Part shown: positions 44,183 to 55,816 of the stretch, in pieces | Position numbering within the stretch: the first letter of the stretch is position 1 | How the letters are laid out: the number at the start of each line of letters is the position of its first letter | DNA from: Oscheius sp. JU75 | Taxonomy: Eukaryota > Nematoda > Chromadorea > Rhabditida > Rhabditidae | Length of the DNA stretch: 64,000 nt | NCBI GenBank assembly: GCA_037178855.1 | Contig: JASJZC010000005.1 | Span: forward strand, 1,488,001-1,552,000 | Direction of reading: 5' to 3' | The notes under the pieces: model-generated | Databases searched by the model: none | Seen by the model: the letters and a program-made list of their open reading frames with translations, nothing else | What the model was told of the DNA's origin: nothing | Made by a program: the position numbers and the translations under genes

Positions 44183-45045
44183 TACAAACTTTAGTAATTG
44201 GCCTATGTTCACCTCGGCGAAGAAGAAGAATAATCGAAATGTTACCGGTATTTGTCTATATGAGCATATTGATGTGTTTTTTGTTATTATAAATTGTCCT
44301 CATTATTTCACGCCAGTTAGCTGAAAATGGCCCCGTTCCACCTTCAAATGCTTCGCTTTTTTCCGCGGCTTACCAGATCTGCGGTGGTCCTGGGGCGAAA
44401 AGTCGGCCCGAGTCATTTTCTCACGCCCTCTTTGTGTTATTGTTCGATTTTAAAAAACCTTTTGTTTTACGGTAGTTTTCCAATTTTCCAAATTTCTATC
44501 ATGAGAACGTAGTAGTTTTTTAAAAAGCAAATACGTGTTTCTTGGAGCTGAGATTGTTCAGGAACCATTTTTCGCTCTGCAAGATAAATTTAGCTTGAAT
44601 TTAGTCCTATTTCTCTCTTAAAACTTGTCCATTTGGAGTAAATGTGGCAGGGAGAATTCAAGTTTTCTGAAAAGAGGGCTTTGTTGTGAGAAATAGGGAA
44701 ATGGCTTACAAGCATTTACTCTGCTCTCAAAATAGGTCTTTTGACTGTTTTTGCACAGATTGTCATGTGATTGGCTGAATTTTTCACTTATTTTATGCTG
44801 TATTTCGATTGTTTTTAGTTGGAGAAATGGTGGGAATGAAGGCAGTTTCAAGTAGAGTAAGGTTTCCTCAAGTTCATTGCCTAGAAAAGTGTTTTATCAT
44901 ATTTTTGCCGACTTTATAGATAAACTTCAACATGCAACAATTACTCCTTTCTTGCTGTCTTTATCCTGGAAATTTGGTCCCAAAACACGATTCCCCTCCA
45001 TTCATCTTGCCACTACCATATCCTTATCCAAATTTCCAGCGCATA
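44183..45045. other. Intergenic region between ICE2-like and CPSF6
   Basis: About 860 bp, wider than other same-strand gaps in this block. No exon chain seen. CPSF6 may therefore have its own promoter, though it also has an acceptor just before its ATG. Confidence 0.4.
45028..45040 (+). promoter_or_regulatory. Candidate trans-splice acceptor before CPSF6
   Basis: CCAAATTTCCAG with the CPSF6 ATG six bases downstream, at 45046. Confidence 0.5.
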
Positions 45046-48000
45046 ATGACAGAAATGGACCAAGCTCAGGCCGAGCAGGACCTTCTGGACGATGCTCACG
45101 ACTTCGGCGGCCCGTCTGGAGACACCATCAATGAGGACGAGCTTCTGGGAGATGAGTGAGTCCTCTCGTTTTTTAGCGGAAAAAATGTTACTTTTCAACC
45201 AATTTTGAGTAGAAAATGACCTTGGGTACTGGTGAACGTTATTCGGTCTATTCTTACACATCTTCCCTACAGAAATAACCAAATCTCATCCTTTTTCATA
45301 AAAAATGGACTCGTTTCCAGGAAAAATCCTTCCCCGACCATGGTAGAGCGTCGCGAGAGTGTCCAAGACGACGATGTGGATCTGTACGACGAGGCCGTCG
45401 CTCCCAGTCTCAACATTTCTGACGATGTGGGTTTTTTTACTTTTATTTGCACTATTATTGGACTATTTTACAACAAAAAAAGTTGCAGAATAGAAGGAAG
45501 AGCAGCAATCTGCAGCAGCCGGCCCAGCAAACCTTTTTCCAGCAGCAGCATTCGGGAGAGAGCACCCCGACCCTGATGACGACTGCCAGTGCCTCGAGCA
45601 GCAGCTCTCACACTGGAAAGTAGGTTCTTTTAAATTGATTTTGCCCGATTTTATCGAATTTTCGATGATAGTAGACCAACAAAAGGACGCGATGTTGTAG
45701 AGAATGGCAAAAAGTTGAGTTGTGTCAAAGTGTGCACTACGATCAGTCGGTCCAAACTTTTAACGCAACCCCCTTTTCGGACAGAAGGGTATCAATATCT
45801 TCTAAAAATGCTGTTTGTGAAACATTTAGGATTTATCTTTTTTTTTTTTTTAGGATTTGCGGGGTACAGAAACCATGAGAAAAATGGTTCGAAGAAAAGG
45901 AAAAAAGAAGGTATTTGTTTCGAGTAGTGGCTAAAAGAAAAGGCATTGATTTGGGTATCAATTTGTTCATTTTTCAAGAATAGGCAGCTTGTACACGAAA
46001 TTAAGAATCAAAAAGGCTAACTCTTCGTTCTAGGCATATATCTCCAGTGATTCCCACTCAAAATTCCATCATTTTAACACCAAAACTGGACCTAAACAAT
46101 AAAATCCTTCTTCCAGGTACAACTGCTACATCGGCAACCTGACCTGGTGGACGACGGATGCTGATCTGCATGTGAATATTGCCGCTTTGGGCGTCCAGGA
46201 CGTTCTCGATATCAAGTTCTTCGAGAATCGGATCAACGGGCAGAGCAAGGGCTTCGCCCTGTGCAGCTTCTCCTCCGAAACTTGTAAGTTTTGCTTCACT
46301 TTCCTCGCCATTTTCCCCTCAAATTCTCTTTCTCTTTCCCGTCTGTTTACGTTCGTTGTAAGACCCATCGAGAATATAATCCAACAAGACACAGTAAATT
46401 ACACTCCAAGGGGTCTCGCAGCGTATGCAAGTACTATTCAGAACGAACTATAGCCCCTTTTCCGCCATCTTGGCCTTCTGAAATTTCTAATTTTAGCTCT
46501 GAAAACGGTCATGGAACAGATCTCGAACCGGGCCATCCATGGCGTTAAGCCTGCCGCCCTGCCGTACACCAAACAGAGCCAGGCGAAGTTGGAGGACGCC
46601 GCCGCCAAGACCCAGACGCGTCCGGATCAGAAAAAGAAGGAGGAGAATTGCGTCAACATGGGCACGATCCGTATCGGAGCCGGACCGACGCCGCAACCTC
46701 TGATGATGCGCAATGCGGGTCCGCCGGTACAGCCTCTGATGAGTCGAGCTCCGTTGCCTCTGATGATCAACGGACAGCCAGCGCAGATGCAACCACTGAT
46801 GGGACAGACTCTGGCCCCGCCTGGAGTCCCAGTAGGAGCAGGACCGATAAGTCTGCAGGGGATTGGAGGACCGAGACCGCTGATGCAGACGCAGCCGATG
46901 GGTGTGCCGCAGCCGCTGATGGGCAGTATGGCTGTCAGGTGAGGGATTTTTACATTCAGCTACGCTTCAAAATTTTTAAGTAGGCAAATACAGGAGAACA
47001 TAAATGACCTGATTTCAAATCATTTTTTAGTTGACACTTTCGGTGAAACCCCCACCTCCCAAAGATTGAAATCTTGCTTTCCAGAAAGATTGTCCAGTTT
47101 CCATTTCGTGAACACATCAAAGCTTGGGAAACTCGTTTGCAAGTGGCAAAAAGGACGAATTTTTCAACATCGAAAAGGTCGAATATCGAAATGCTCCTGG
47201 TATTAGAGCAGTTAGTGAACCATAAGAACTTACAAAGTAAGAGAATGTGCTGATGAAGAATCTGTCATGAGCAGACTGGAGTTCTATTTTTGTGTTTTAC
47301 AGAATTCATAAAACGTGCATAAACCTAAATTTTCAGACCTCCCGGTGTCTACTCCGTTCAGCCACAGCCTCTGATGGGTGGTCTCCGTCCCGGGATGGGG
47401 TTGCCTCCCCCAGGAGCCCATGTGAATCCGAACGTCTTCCCAATGGGCGGAGGCGGCGTCTCCGAAGCCGAGTTCGAGGAGATCATGAACAGAAACAGGA
47501 CGGTGAGCAGCTCGGCGATCCAGAGAGCCATATCGGATGCGCATGCGGGAGATGTCAAGGCAGCCGTGGAGACCCTTCAGACGGCCATGAATCTGATCAA
47601 GTCCAGCAGAGTGGCCCACGATGAGCGCTGTCGACAGCTCATTGTTCAGCTGGATGTGAGTTATTTATACTTTTTTTCGGCACTGCATGCAAGGATACTG
47701 GCATAAAGAGCCAACAGCTGTGAATTCAACGAATAGACAAAACTAACCGGATGTCCTGAACGAACTGTACGATTAAGTCACTAGCACAGTAACGAAGTAT
47801 AAAGGCTAAAAGCGTGTGGGAAAACTGCTGACGGAGAAAACTGAAAATGAACTAGAGGAGCCATTACTGGACAGCTTAAATGACCGAGATACTACACTAT
47901 CGCCCCCACCGATGGGACCCTAGGAGAACATTACAGACAAGTTGAGCACATAGACAGACAGATTATATGCACTTAGCTACAAATATAAAAACAGCAACAG

Positions 48001-48433
48001 ATCGACCGACTAGGCCGACAGGTTTTGGCTGATCTGGACTTGGCCAGATACCACGAAAAGAGGTACCGCAAGAAGAGTCGAAAAACAAATATGGACGAAT
48101 GGTAGAAAACCTTCTGAGACTATCGACAACTAACCATTTCTAAAAGCTCAGGACTCTTGTCTTGCCTTGAAACAAAGTATGTTGGACAGCGCAACATTTC
48201 TTAGAACGGAAATAAAGAATTGGGTCGAACGAGTTTTTAGACAGCTGGTTTTCATTTCCGCCACTTTTCAGGACTGTCTTCGCCAGATCGACCGAAGCGG
48301 CTACGGCTCACGCGGCAGCCGTTCCTCCTACTCTCGGCGCAGTCGCAGTCGTGACCGAAAACGTCGGCACCGTAGCCGATCGGACTCGCGCTCCCGATCG
48401 CCATCGCGCCACAGCCGTAGTAGACATTACTGA
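45046..48433 (+). CDS. CPSF6: Cleavage and polyadenylation specificity factor subunit 6 / CFIm68-type
   Basis: Large subunit of cleavage factor Im, which binds CFIm25 and UGUA sites to guide mRNA 3' end processing. Seven exons join in phase: 45046-45155, 45321-45426, 45489-45619, 46117-46283, 46497-46938, 47337-47655, 48272-48433, giving 478 residues. The single RRM reads [36 protein letters not shown] and [10 protein letters not shown] Pro/Gln/Met-rich linker follows with many QPLM-type repeats. The conserved helix [39 protein letters not shown] and [15 protein letters not shown] precedes a C-terminal Arg/Ser-rich tail ([20 protein letters not shown]), expected to bind transportin-3 and other SR partners. 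CPSF6 and CPSF7 cannot be told apart; the animal may have one gene. Its longer introns (up to 616 bp) do not contain the GGCCACAAC repeat. Confidence 0.96.
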
Positions 48434-50524
48434 ACTCTTTCGAAACCGGTCTCTCTATTCATAAAAGTAAGTTTGCTCTCTTTTTTTTTTACCCAATTCT
48501 ACAACGTTTTTCTCAAAGATTTGTGCAAAAAGTTGTAACATTTTTGACCCTATATGAGAGATAAGGATTCAACCTTTATTTGGGTCTATTGTCAGCCCTT
48601 TTTGAACTCGAAATTGTCGTAGCATACCCCAGAATTTTCAGCAATATTATCAAGAATATGGAAAATTACCAATTTCGGGGGAAAAGAGACCGTATTGTGG
48701 TCTCTGGGGAGGGTATTTCCAGGGGTTTAGAGCCACAATATTGATTGTAAGGGACCCCGGAATTGTACTTGAGATTTCGCCTAGAATTGTGTACAAACTT
48801 GTCCTTTTTGGCACTGAAATTGTATGATTTTGCAGCTGGTACTGTCCCTTACTGTATTTTCTCCAAATCTAGTTCTAAATACCTAAAAGTTGTGTCTGTC
48901 TGAAATTGTGTATGTGTCTGTCTGAAATTCTAATTGGCGTCTTGTCAGTTACTTTGTGACAGCAGTTAATGTTTTCAAATCACAGAGTTAGTTTTTTAGT
49001 TAGCCCCAACGGGGCATCAGCCAAACTTGTTTTACAAAAAACGGACCCATGGGGAAAATATCCACCTAGATTAATACTAAGTTCTTGTACTTTTGTACAA
49101 TTGTCAAGCCAGCTAGTGTCTAAACAAGCGCTGGAACAGTTCGAGGCTCTTTATACCGATTTTGAAACGTTTAGAGACAGTTGAGCATTGTTTGAAAAGG
49201 TTGTAACCAGGAAATTTGGTTCTGCAATACGTTGAGAGAAATAATGTTGCTCCTTTTTTTAGAAGCACAACCCTATCAACCAGTGATTTCCATACCCTAG
49301 CAACTTATTTGAAGAGATCTTGAAGCCCAACTGTTAAAAGAAATTCCATTCGGCATCAGTTTCAAATGTAACCCGTACCAAACTGTCGTCTAGGTGTAAT
49401 TTTTCGTGTCGGAAAGCTGCGTACAACATTACGATGAAAATTTGAATAAGGACGTAAAGGTTTTCGCTTTCCCCCATATATGTGCCTTGCTCGCACGAGC
49501 CAGGTAAATAGCCCTGACGAGATGCAACAAAAAAATTGTTTTCCAGTGACCAAAGTATTTTTTACCATCTAGCGCGAGCTATACAGCCCCTTCCCCAAAA
49601 ACTGACTCCTCCGACAAACCCCCACCAATTTCAGATGTCCCCCTCAAATTGTCTCTCTCCCTCCCTCTGCGTCTTCTCAACAATCTCTGCTCCGTCAAAG
49701 GAATCTCCTCCATTTCCAAGGCAATTCGTCGTCGTTTGTTCACGTTGATCACTTTCTCTCCTCGTCGCCTAATCAATAAAGTTGATATTCTTGTGTGGAC
49801 GTTTTAGTGAATCTTGTGGGAAACTGTTTCCATGGAAAAGTGGCGTTTTCAGATATTTCAGGACCAACCAAGATACCAGGAGGGAAATGCCAGAAGAAGG
49901 AGAAACTGAAAGGTAGGTGAGAAAGAGACGGAGAAGAACAATGAACAGTATTTATGAGAAATTCTTGATTTGTTATGGGAAATTGAGAGTCCCATTCCCT
50001 TCCAAGAAATTTGTTTTCTGTGCATGACTCACAGCCAGATGACCCTCTAACTACTCCCTAAAGAGTCCAGATCCTGATCAGCTTTCATAAGAAAAGATCC
50101 CTATCTCTGTAAGTACCTCAGTTGGTCCCTGTCGACCTTGTCCACAAATCAGCGCTCGCGTGGCGGGAGGACTGTCGGCAATAACTCAGCCCACCCGTGA
50201 GCATGAGATAAAATATGACGGTGCCCGTGCGTGTGATAGCGAGGAAGGGCATAAATTAGAGGGGAGACCCTCTGATTTTGGGCTGTTTCTTATAGAAGCG
50301 TTTTGTGTTTTTAGACTAGGACAAGTTTAGTTTTACACAGACGGTGGAACAGGAGACACCTAAAGTTTCTTTCTATATACACTGAAACCGGGAATTTTGA
50401 AGGTGTGATAGCAGTTCGTGACGACATTGCTATTATCAGAAGCTAGTGTACTTATGTCCACAGTTAGGCAAAACCAACTGCAAGCGTCTAAAGTTTTTGA
50501 TTTGCTGTAAAAACTTTTCAGAAG
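48434..50524. other. Non-coding stretch downstream of CPSF6
   Basis: No recognisable gene. Holds a second copy of the AGCCCCAACGGGG dispersed repeat near 49003-49040. Around 49.6-49.9 kb are acceptor-like sites and short open segments, with AATAAA near 49776, that could be exons of an unrecognised gene, but I cannot build a chain. Confidence 0.4.
49003..49040 (+). repeat. Dispersed repeat copy 2 (AGCCCCAACGGGG family)
   Basis: TTAGCCCCAACGGGGCATC followed by AGCCAAACTTGTTTTACA, matching 4261-4290 and 54189-54215. Confidence 0.6.
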
Positions 50525-51343
50525 AGGGACGTTGTAATTGTGGTAGACGGCCCACGGTGTGTTATGCGCGTCGCCACTTTTTCAAACCGGGCGCATATGC
50601 CGCTCGTTTTCTTAAGTACAGTATCCTACAGAAAACATGGTTTAAACCGGTTTTGGCACAGGGTACCGTATACCCTACATTTATTTAAAAAGCGGCTGGA
50701 GAACTAATTTTGAATTCCCGCGCTCGAAATAAGAAATTGGCGCGAGAAAAAGTGGCGACGTCTTTTGCATGCGCGTAACATGCCGTGGGCCGAACGCGTT
50801 TTCAAATCGGGTTCCGCGAGGAACTTCCTTGAAAATCAATCTTTCGCATTTTTCGGTGTCTTACATACATTTTCATGCCTTCTAAGCCTGTCTAATCGAC
50901 TCGTCGAAAATTACCGTCTACTTCGACATTAAAGATGGCGAGAATAATAAAGAAAATTGAAGAAACGCTGTTCTTCCCTCGTTTTTCTAATTTTCTACAT
51001 TTTTTTGGACTTTTGTTTAAGGCACCGAGAAATACGAAAGATCGATTTTCAGGGAAGTTCGTCGCGGAACCCGATTTGAAAAAGCGTTCTGCCCACGGCG
51101 TGTTACGTTCATGCAATAGGCGTCACCAATTTCCTATTTCGATGACGGGAATTCAAAATTAGTTCTCTAGTCGCTTTTTAGATTAACGTAGGGTATACGG
51201 TATTTTGTGCCACAACCGGTTTAAACCAGGATTTCTGTAGAATACTATACTTAAGAAAACGAGCGGCATTTGCGCCCGGTTTGAAAAAGTGGCGACGCGC
51301 ATAACATGCATAACACCTATCTACCCAAAATGACAGCGTCCCT
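50525..51343. mobile_element. Large palindromic element (fold-back / MITE-like)
   Basis: Arms of about 340 bp (50525-50865 and about 51000-51343) are imperfect reverse complements around a loop of roughly 140 bp. Terminal sequence AGGGACG(T/C)TGT occurs at both ends. Shared interior blocks include ATGCGCGTCGCCACTTTTTC, CTTAAGTA(C/T)AGTAT, GTATACCCTAC and TTGAATTCCCG. No open frame spans it and no target-site duplication is evident. Probably a non-autonomous DNA element or a fold-back transposon. Confidence 0.8.
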
Positions 51344-54300
51344 TTAACATTTGATGTACTATGTATTGCTCGAGAGAGAATTCACTTTGTGACAAGGCGA
51401 ACAAGAAAGGCCATTATTGCAAGCTCCTGCAGCTATTCTCCCAGTGAAACACAAACGGTAAGCATTATGAAGTTGCGAGTTGAGAAGTCATATTATTATC
51501 AACGGGAGCTCGCGTTCTTGTATGTCTCCCTGTCTTCCTGTCCCTCTGTCCTCGTACCCGAATAATCCCAACTCCTCCTCAGCCCCGCTCAATTTCCCAC
51601 GACCTTGTGCAGAGACTCGCGCCTCATGGTTTTTTGCCTACAAGAATTCAATCTCGCAATTGGCAGCAGCTGTTCTAAGGTCAGACTAATTTTCGCCCCC
51701 CGTTAGCTACAAGGTCAGACTCTCAACTGCCCTGCTTCAAACTATAGCTCAATTTTTCGCAACATGCCCGTGAGTGTTTTCGAATTGAGTGTGTGTCTGA
51801 AATTTCAGATGAATGGGAGCTTCCCCCAATTCGGCTAATTATCTTCGCGCTAATCTCTGCTGCCCAATCTGGGCCCGCTAAACCGACACATTTGTCTTCG
51901 AATTCCATAACAGCAAACATTGACAGGCCCCCCCTCGGGGGAGCGGACAAATTGCGTAATCGGGTGAGGGAAGATGGACAACTGCTGTCACAATTTCAAT
52001 TGTGCATAAGAAGGACGGCTCCATAACAGTTTTAGAAGTAAACAATTGTAGTGCTGAGAGTGAGAGACAGACCTAGGAACAGTTCCGAACATTTAGCACT
52101 GAAGGTTGAACAAGTATAAGTCAAGTGGGTAAAACATACATAGTCATAGTAAGAGTTCTGAGCATGGGTATGGGTCGCGTCAAGTACTGAGCTGGTCTGG
52201 ACACAGAATAGGTCGAGTAAATGAAACATAGTCATTGTGAAAATCAAGAGTGCAGTACTGCATTTGACGGACAATGAGTGGACATACTGAGTGGACAACA
52301 GTCATGGACTGAGCAGATATGGAAACAGCTCGGAAAAAGAAGGATTTGTCCAGACAGTGCTGAACTGTGCTAGTAGGCTGATTACTAAACAGAGTACTTA
52401 ACAGGCTTGTGAAATAGAGAGAAGGCGTAACAGGGAGAGTCAAGAGCAGATGGTAGTATTGGGCACAGTACACCTAAATGAGAGACAGAACCCTCTTTGA
52501 ACCGATCTATATCTCCCTTCTTTTTCTTTGTTACCAATCTCCTCCGATTCGTTAGCCCGAAGGAATCCCAAGCCTCTAATGCAATTGTCTTCCAGAGAGA
52601 CTTGGAGAGAGAGAGAGAGAGACACGATAACGATTCTCCCCCAGGTCCAAATCATTCACCGACTACCCACCCAGACTCTCTCGCTAACAAAAGAGGGTGG
52701 TAATACGAGTGTGTCCACTTCTCGCCTCCTAGCGGCTTCGCTCTTTATTTGCATACTGTCAGCCGGGCTAATTGTGGTTGGGAACAGTGAAGGGCAGACA
52801 TGTCGGCCCCTTTGGTCCCAGCCGGGTCAGCTCAGATAAGGAGACTCAAGAAGGTTGCTGTCTCTCGCACTGGGATAGGGCGGAGACGGAATTATATGGG
52901 CAACAGATTGATTCGGATTCGCTAATTGGACTGGGGGGAAGATAAGGATGAGGGTTACTTACAGTTGGGTAATTAGGGACGGCGTGATAGTCACTCATCT
53001 ATTTGTCTCTCAGTCTCTTATCTCTGTCTCTCTGCCTCTCGCCTCTCTCTGTCTCTCTGTTTCCCTATACAGTCCTGATCAGATCCCCACCCAATCCCTG
53101 GTTCCCTCGATTTTACATCCCCTCGTAAAAATTTTTCCTTCCAAATAAACTCCTCCTTCTTTTCATTCCGCAGCTGGCCCTTCCTCTTCTTCAGTTAGGG
53201 AAGGAGGCGGGGCACCCGCCTTCCTCCTACACTCTCCCTTTCCCGCACACGGACCATACGTACTGGAGGTTCCGGAGCCTATCAATCATCCGATTGTCAT
53301 AAAACGGCTGGCCTTTCTCTCCATGTCTCGTTGGTTCCAGTCAGCCAGTACCATCTGTCGATTGCTACCAGTGAATCCTTTGTTTTGCTCCTTCTCTAGC
53401 TGTCTGTTGCTTTGAAAAAGAGCGATGCTTCTATTTTTTCTAGTGTGCTAGAAGCTTCCTGAAATGTCTCACTTCCTCCTCAAATAGAAGCTACTGAAAT
53501 ATCAACCAGTTGATTACGATTTAGTTTAGTAGTCTACTGTAGATAGAAAAGTAACAGAAAGGTTTCACTTCTTACACAATTTGAAGCTTTGCAATGCAAT
53601 CCGTCACTAAGTCTCCCATTATTCCTTACCAAAAACCTCTTTCTTTCCGCTACGGAAAAGTTGTAGATATGTTTCACGCGTTGCCCAAGCAGAAGCTTGG
53701 TGACTGTTTTTTTTTTTGCTTCTTGGGTCTCAAATTAGTTGTAAACAGTAAAAATTAGGCATGTGCACGCGGACCGAAAGAGGTCGATCCGGTCCGGCCC
53801 GAAATTCAGCACGAGTGCCATTTTCGTTTCGGGGTCAAGGAAGCATTTCCCGATTTTGCGATGTTTTGCAAAGTTCTAGATCTCGAAAAGTTACACAACT
53901 TTGCAAAAAAAAGTCGTGTTCACCCCGAAAAGGGTCCGCTCTCCACAAAGATATTCACTTGTCATTCGTTTTTTCTCTGCTTTTTGGCATCCTCAGAGGT
54001 GATAAATTAGATCTAGTTCAAAATGTCCAAAAGTCAGTGTGTGTGTCTATCTGTCTATCTATTTGTTTGAAGTTCTAATAAATAATTACTCTTTGCAAGT
54101 CGAGACAAACCGCATCAGTTTGGGAGATGTGTCTGGAAGAACGCTGCTTCTGTGAGGGTATCTCTGGAACAGCATCTACTTGTCACAAGCCCCAACAGCC
54201 AAACATGTTCTTCAAAACAGCAAACTTTTCAATTGTAGAAACGCCTTTTCCCAAACAATAGTTTGATAAATATTTCACTTCCTTCTTTCTAGTTCAATGG

Positions 54301-55744
54301 GCTCGATACGCGACCGAAAAACTAACTATCGCACTTATTGGAAGAATAGTCTAACTTCCTCCATAGTTGCTCGAAGAATCTAAAGAAATTGTTTCACTTC
54401 CCACTCTAATAGCTTGGCTCTTGTTCCTGCTTGCTGCGTCGTACGTGCTATACCGTATCCACTAACGCATTTTCCTTGATCCAAAGTACCAAAAAACGTT
54501 TCAGTTCTTCCACAAGCAGTGATTCGGTGACTGGCCTTCACTGTTGCTGTCAGATTTTTCACATTCTCTGGTTCTGAACAAGATTGCTTCATCTCATATA
54601 CATATACTGACCAGATTTCGGGAACCATTGTGCCTGTTGTTGCATTTAACTAACCCAGAAAAACATACCTCCCTCTCACCTCATTCCCTCCATTTCCTTC
54701 AAGCTCATTGTGAAACAAAGAGAGTCCGCAACAGACTCGCTCTCCGGCTAACAAGATACAGATGTCTCTCAAAAAGCTCTCTTTTCTCTAGATCCCGAAC
54801 TAAAGTTTCTCATTGTCCAGTCTCATTATCTCTGTTTCACTCTCTGTGTCTCTGTCTCTCTCCTTCCTACCAAACCCCAGGTGTCCCATCCCCTCCTTTT
54901 CGGCACCTCCTTCCCAATAACCATAACCGGCAGCCATTGCTCCTATCAGTGACAGTCACATTAGGCTCTCGTCACTGTTAACGCGCCCGTTATGCTAATG
55001 CTAATGGCAGCTGGCTGCTCTTCCATTGGCAACAAGGGGAGACGCTGGCCTTGGTCTCTTCTCCGAAGACAGAAGGAGGAGGTAATCCCTGTGCGCGAGT
55101 ACGAGTTACGGCAGCAAGATTATGGACACACTCGGGGGCGCACTAGATGGCCAGGATAACGAAGAGAAGTGTTCCATTCTTAGTAATCTCTCGAATTTGG
55201 GGGGACCCATTTCAAAGTTGCCAACATTTTCAGTCAAAATCTGAGGTTTCAAGCTCTCGACCCTCTGGTTAGGGACAGAATCGTTAGAAGGCACGCGATC
55301 TTATCTCCAACTTCTATGGGCTATCGGAAAACTAATAATTAGATCCTATCACGCAGAAATTTTCTCGTTGGCTTGATATGTCACCGAAGAACTAGCCCAA
55401 TACCCGCTTCGCGCATATATCCTTATTCATAAAGAATGAGACAAGAACGGTTTTCTTGTTTTAGTGTATTTTTTTGCAGAATTTTTGGTTTCATTGGCTA
55501 TATAAAAAGAAAGTATAAATTGGTTGTTAGTAGGAATGTGTCCCTGGTCATTCAGTCAAAAAGAAGGTGAACGCTGACAGCTATTTTAATCTTACTGATG
55601 AGAATTTGTTTTGGAGAAAGACCGATTGTTTTGAAGATCCATGCTGAGATTGAATTAAGTATTCCTTTCCGTAAATCAAGTCTCGTTGAAACAAAAACAA
55701 CTCGACAAACCGAATTTCGATGCATGCAAAACGAAAAAAAGGTT
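51344..55744. other. Non-coding stretch with degenerate repeats
   Basis: No gene recognised. Contains short tandem-like spacing of GTTTCACTTC motifs with GAAGCTT nearby (about 53460-54420), a third AGCCCCAAC repeat copy near 54165-54215, and pyrimidine-rich simple tracts (52607-52622, 53005-53065). Confidence 0.4.
54165..54215 (+). repeat. Dispersed repeat copy 3 (AGCCCCAAC family)
   Basis: CATCTACTTGTCACAAGCCC then CAACAGCCAAACATGTTCTT; same order as copy 1 but lacking the GGGG-AT segment. Confidence 0.55.
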
Positions 55745-55816
55745 CTCCCCGGCCGGGAATTGAACCCGGGTCTCGCATGTGACAGACGCGGATACTCACC
55801 ACTATACTACCGAGGA
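55745..55816 (-). tRNA. tRNA-Asp (GTC anticodon)
   Basis: 72 nt on the minus strand. Acceptor stem TCCTCGG pairs with CCGGGGA (one U-G), discriminator G. Anticodon loop CTGTCAC carries GTC at positions 34-36, closed by a CGCGT/ATGCG stem. The T arm has the GGTTCAATTCC B box. A run of T residues follows the 3' end on the transcribed strand (55733-55739), a good Pol III terminator. Identical to the copy at 62221. Confidence 0.97.

Noticed and set aside
49600-49912. Possible exons of an unknown gene
   Set aside because: Acceptor-like sites, a basic open segment and an AATAAA are present, but no consistent exon chain or homology could be built on either strand.
51480-52026. Several 69-77 codon open frames
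   Set aside because: Simple Ser/Pro-rich composition on a pyrimidine-rich background; no splice-site support.
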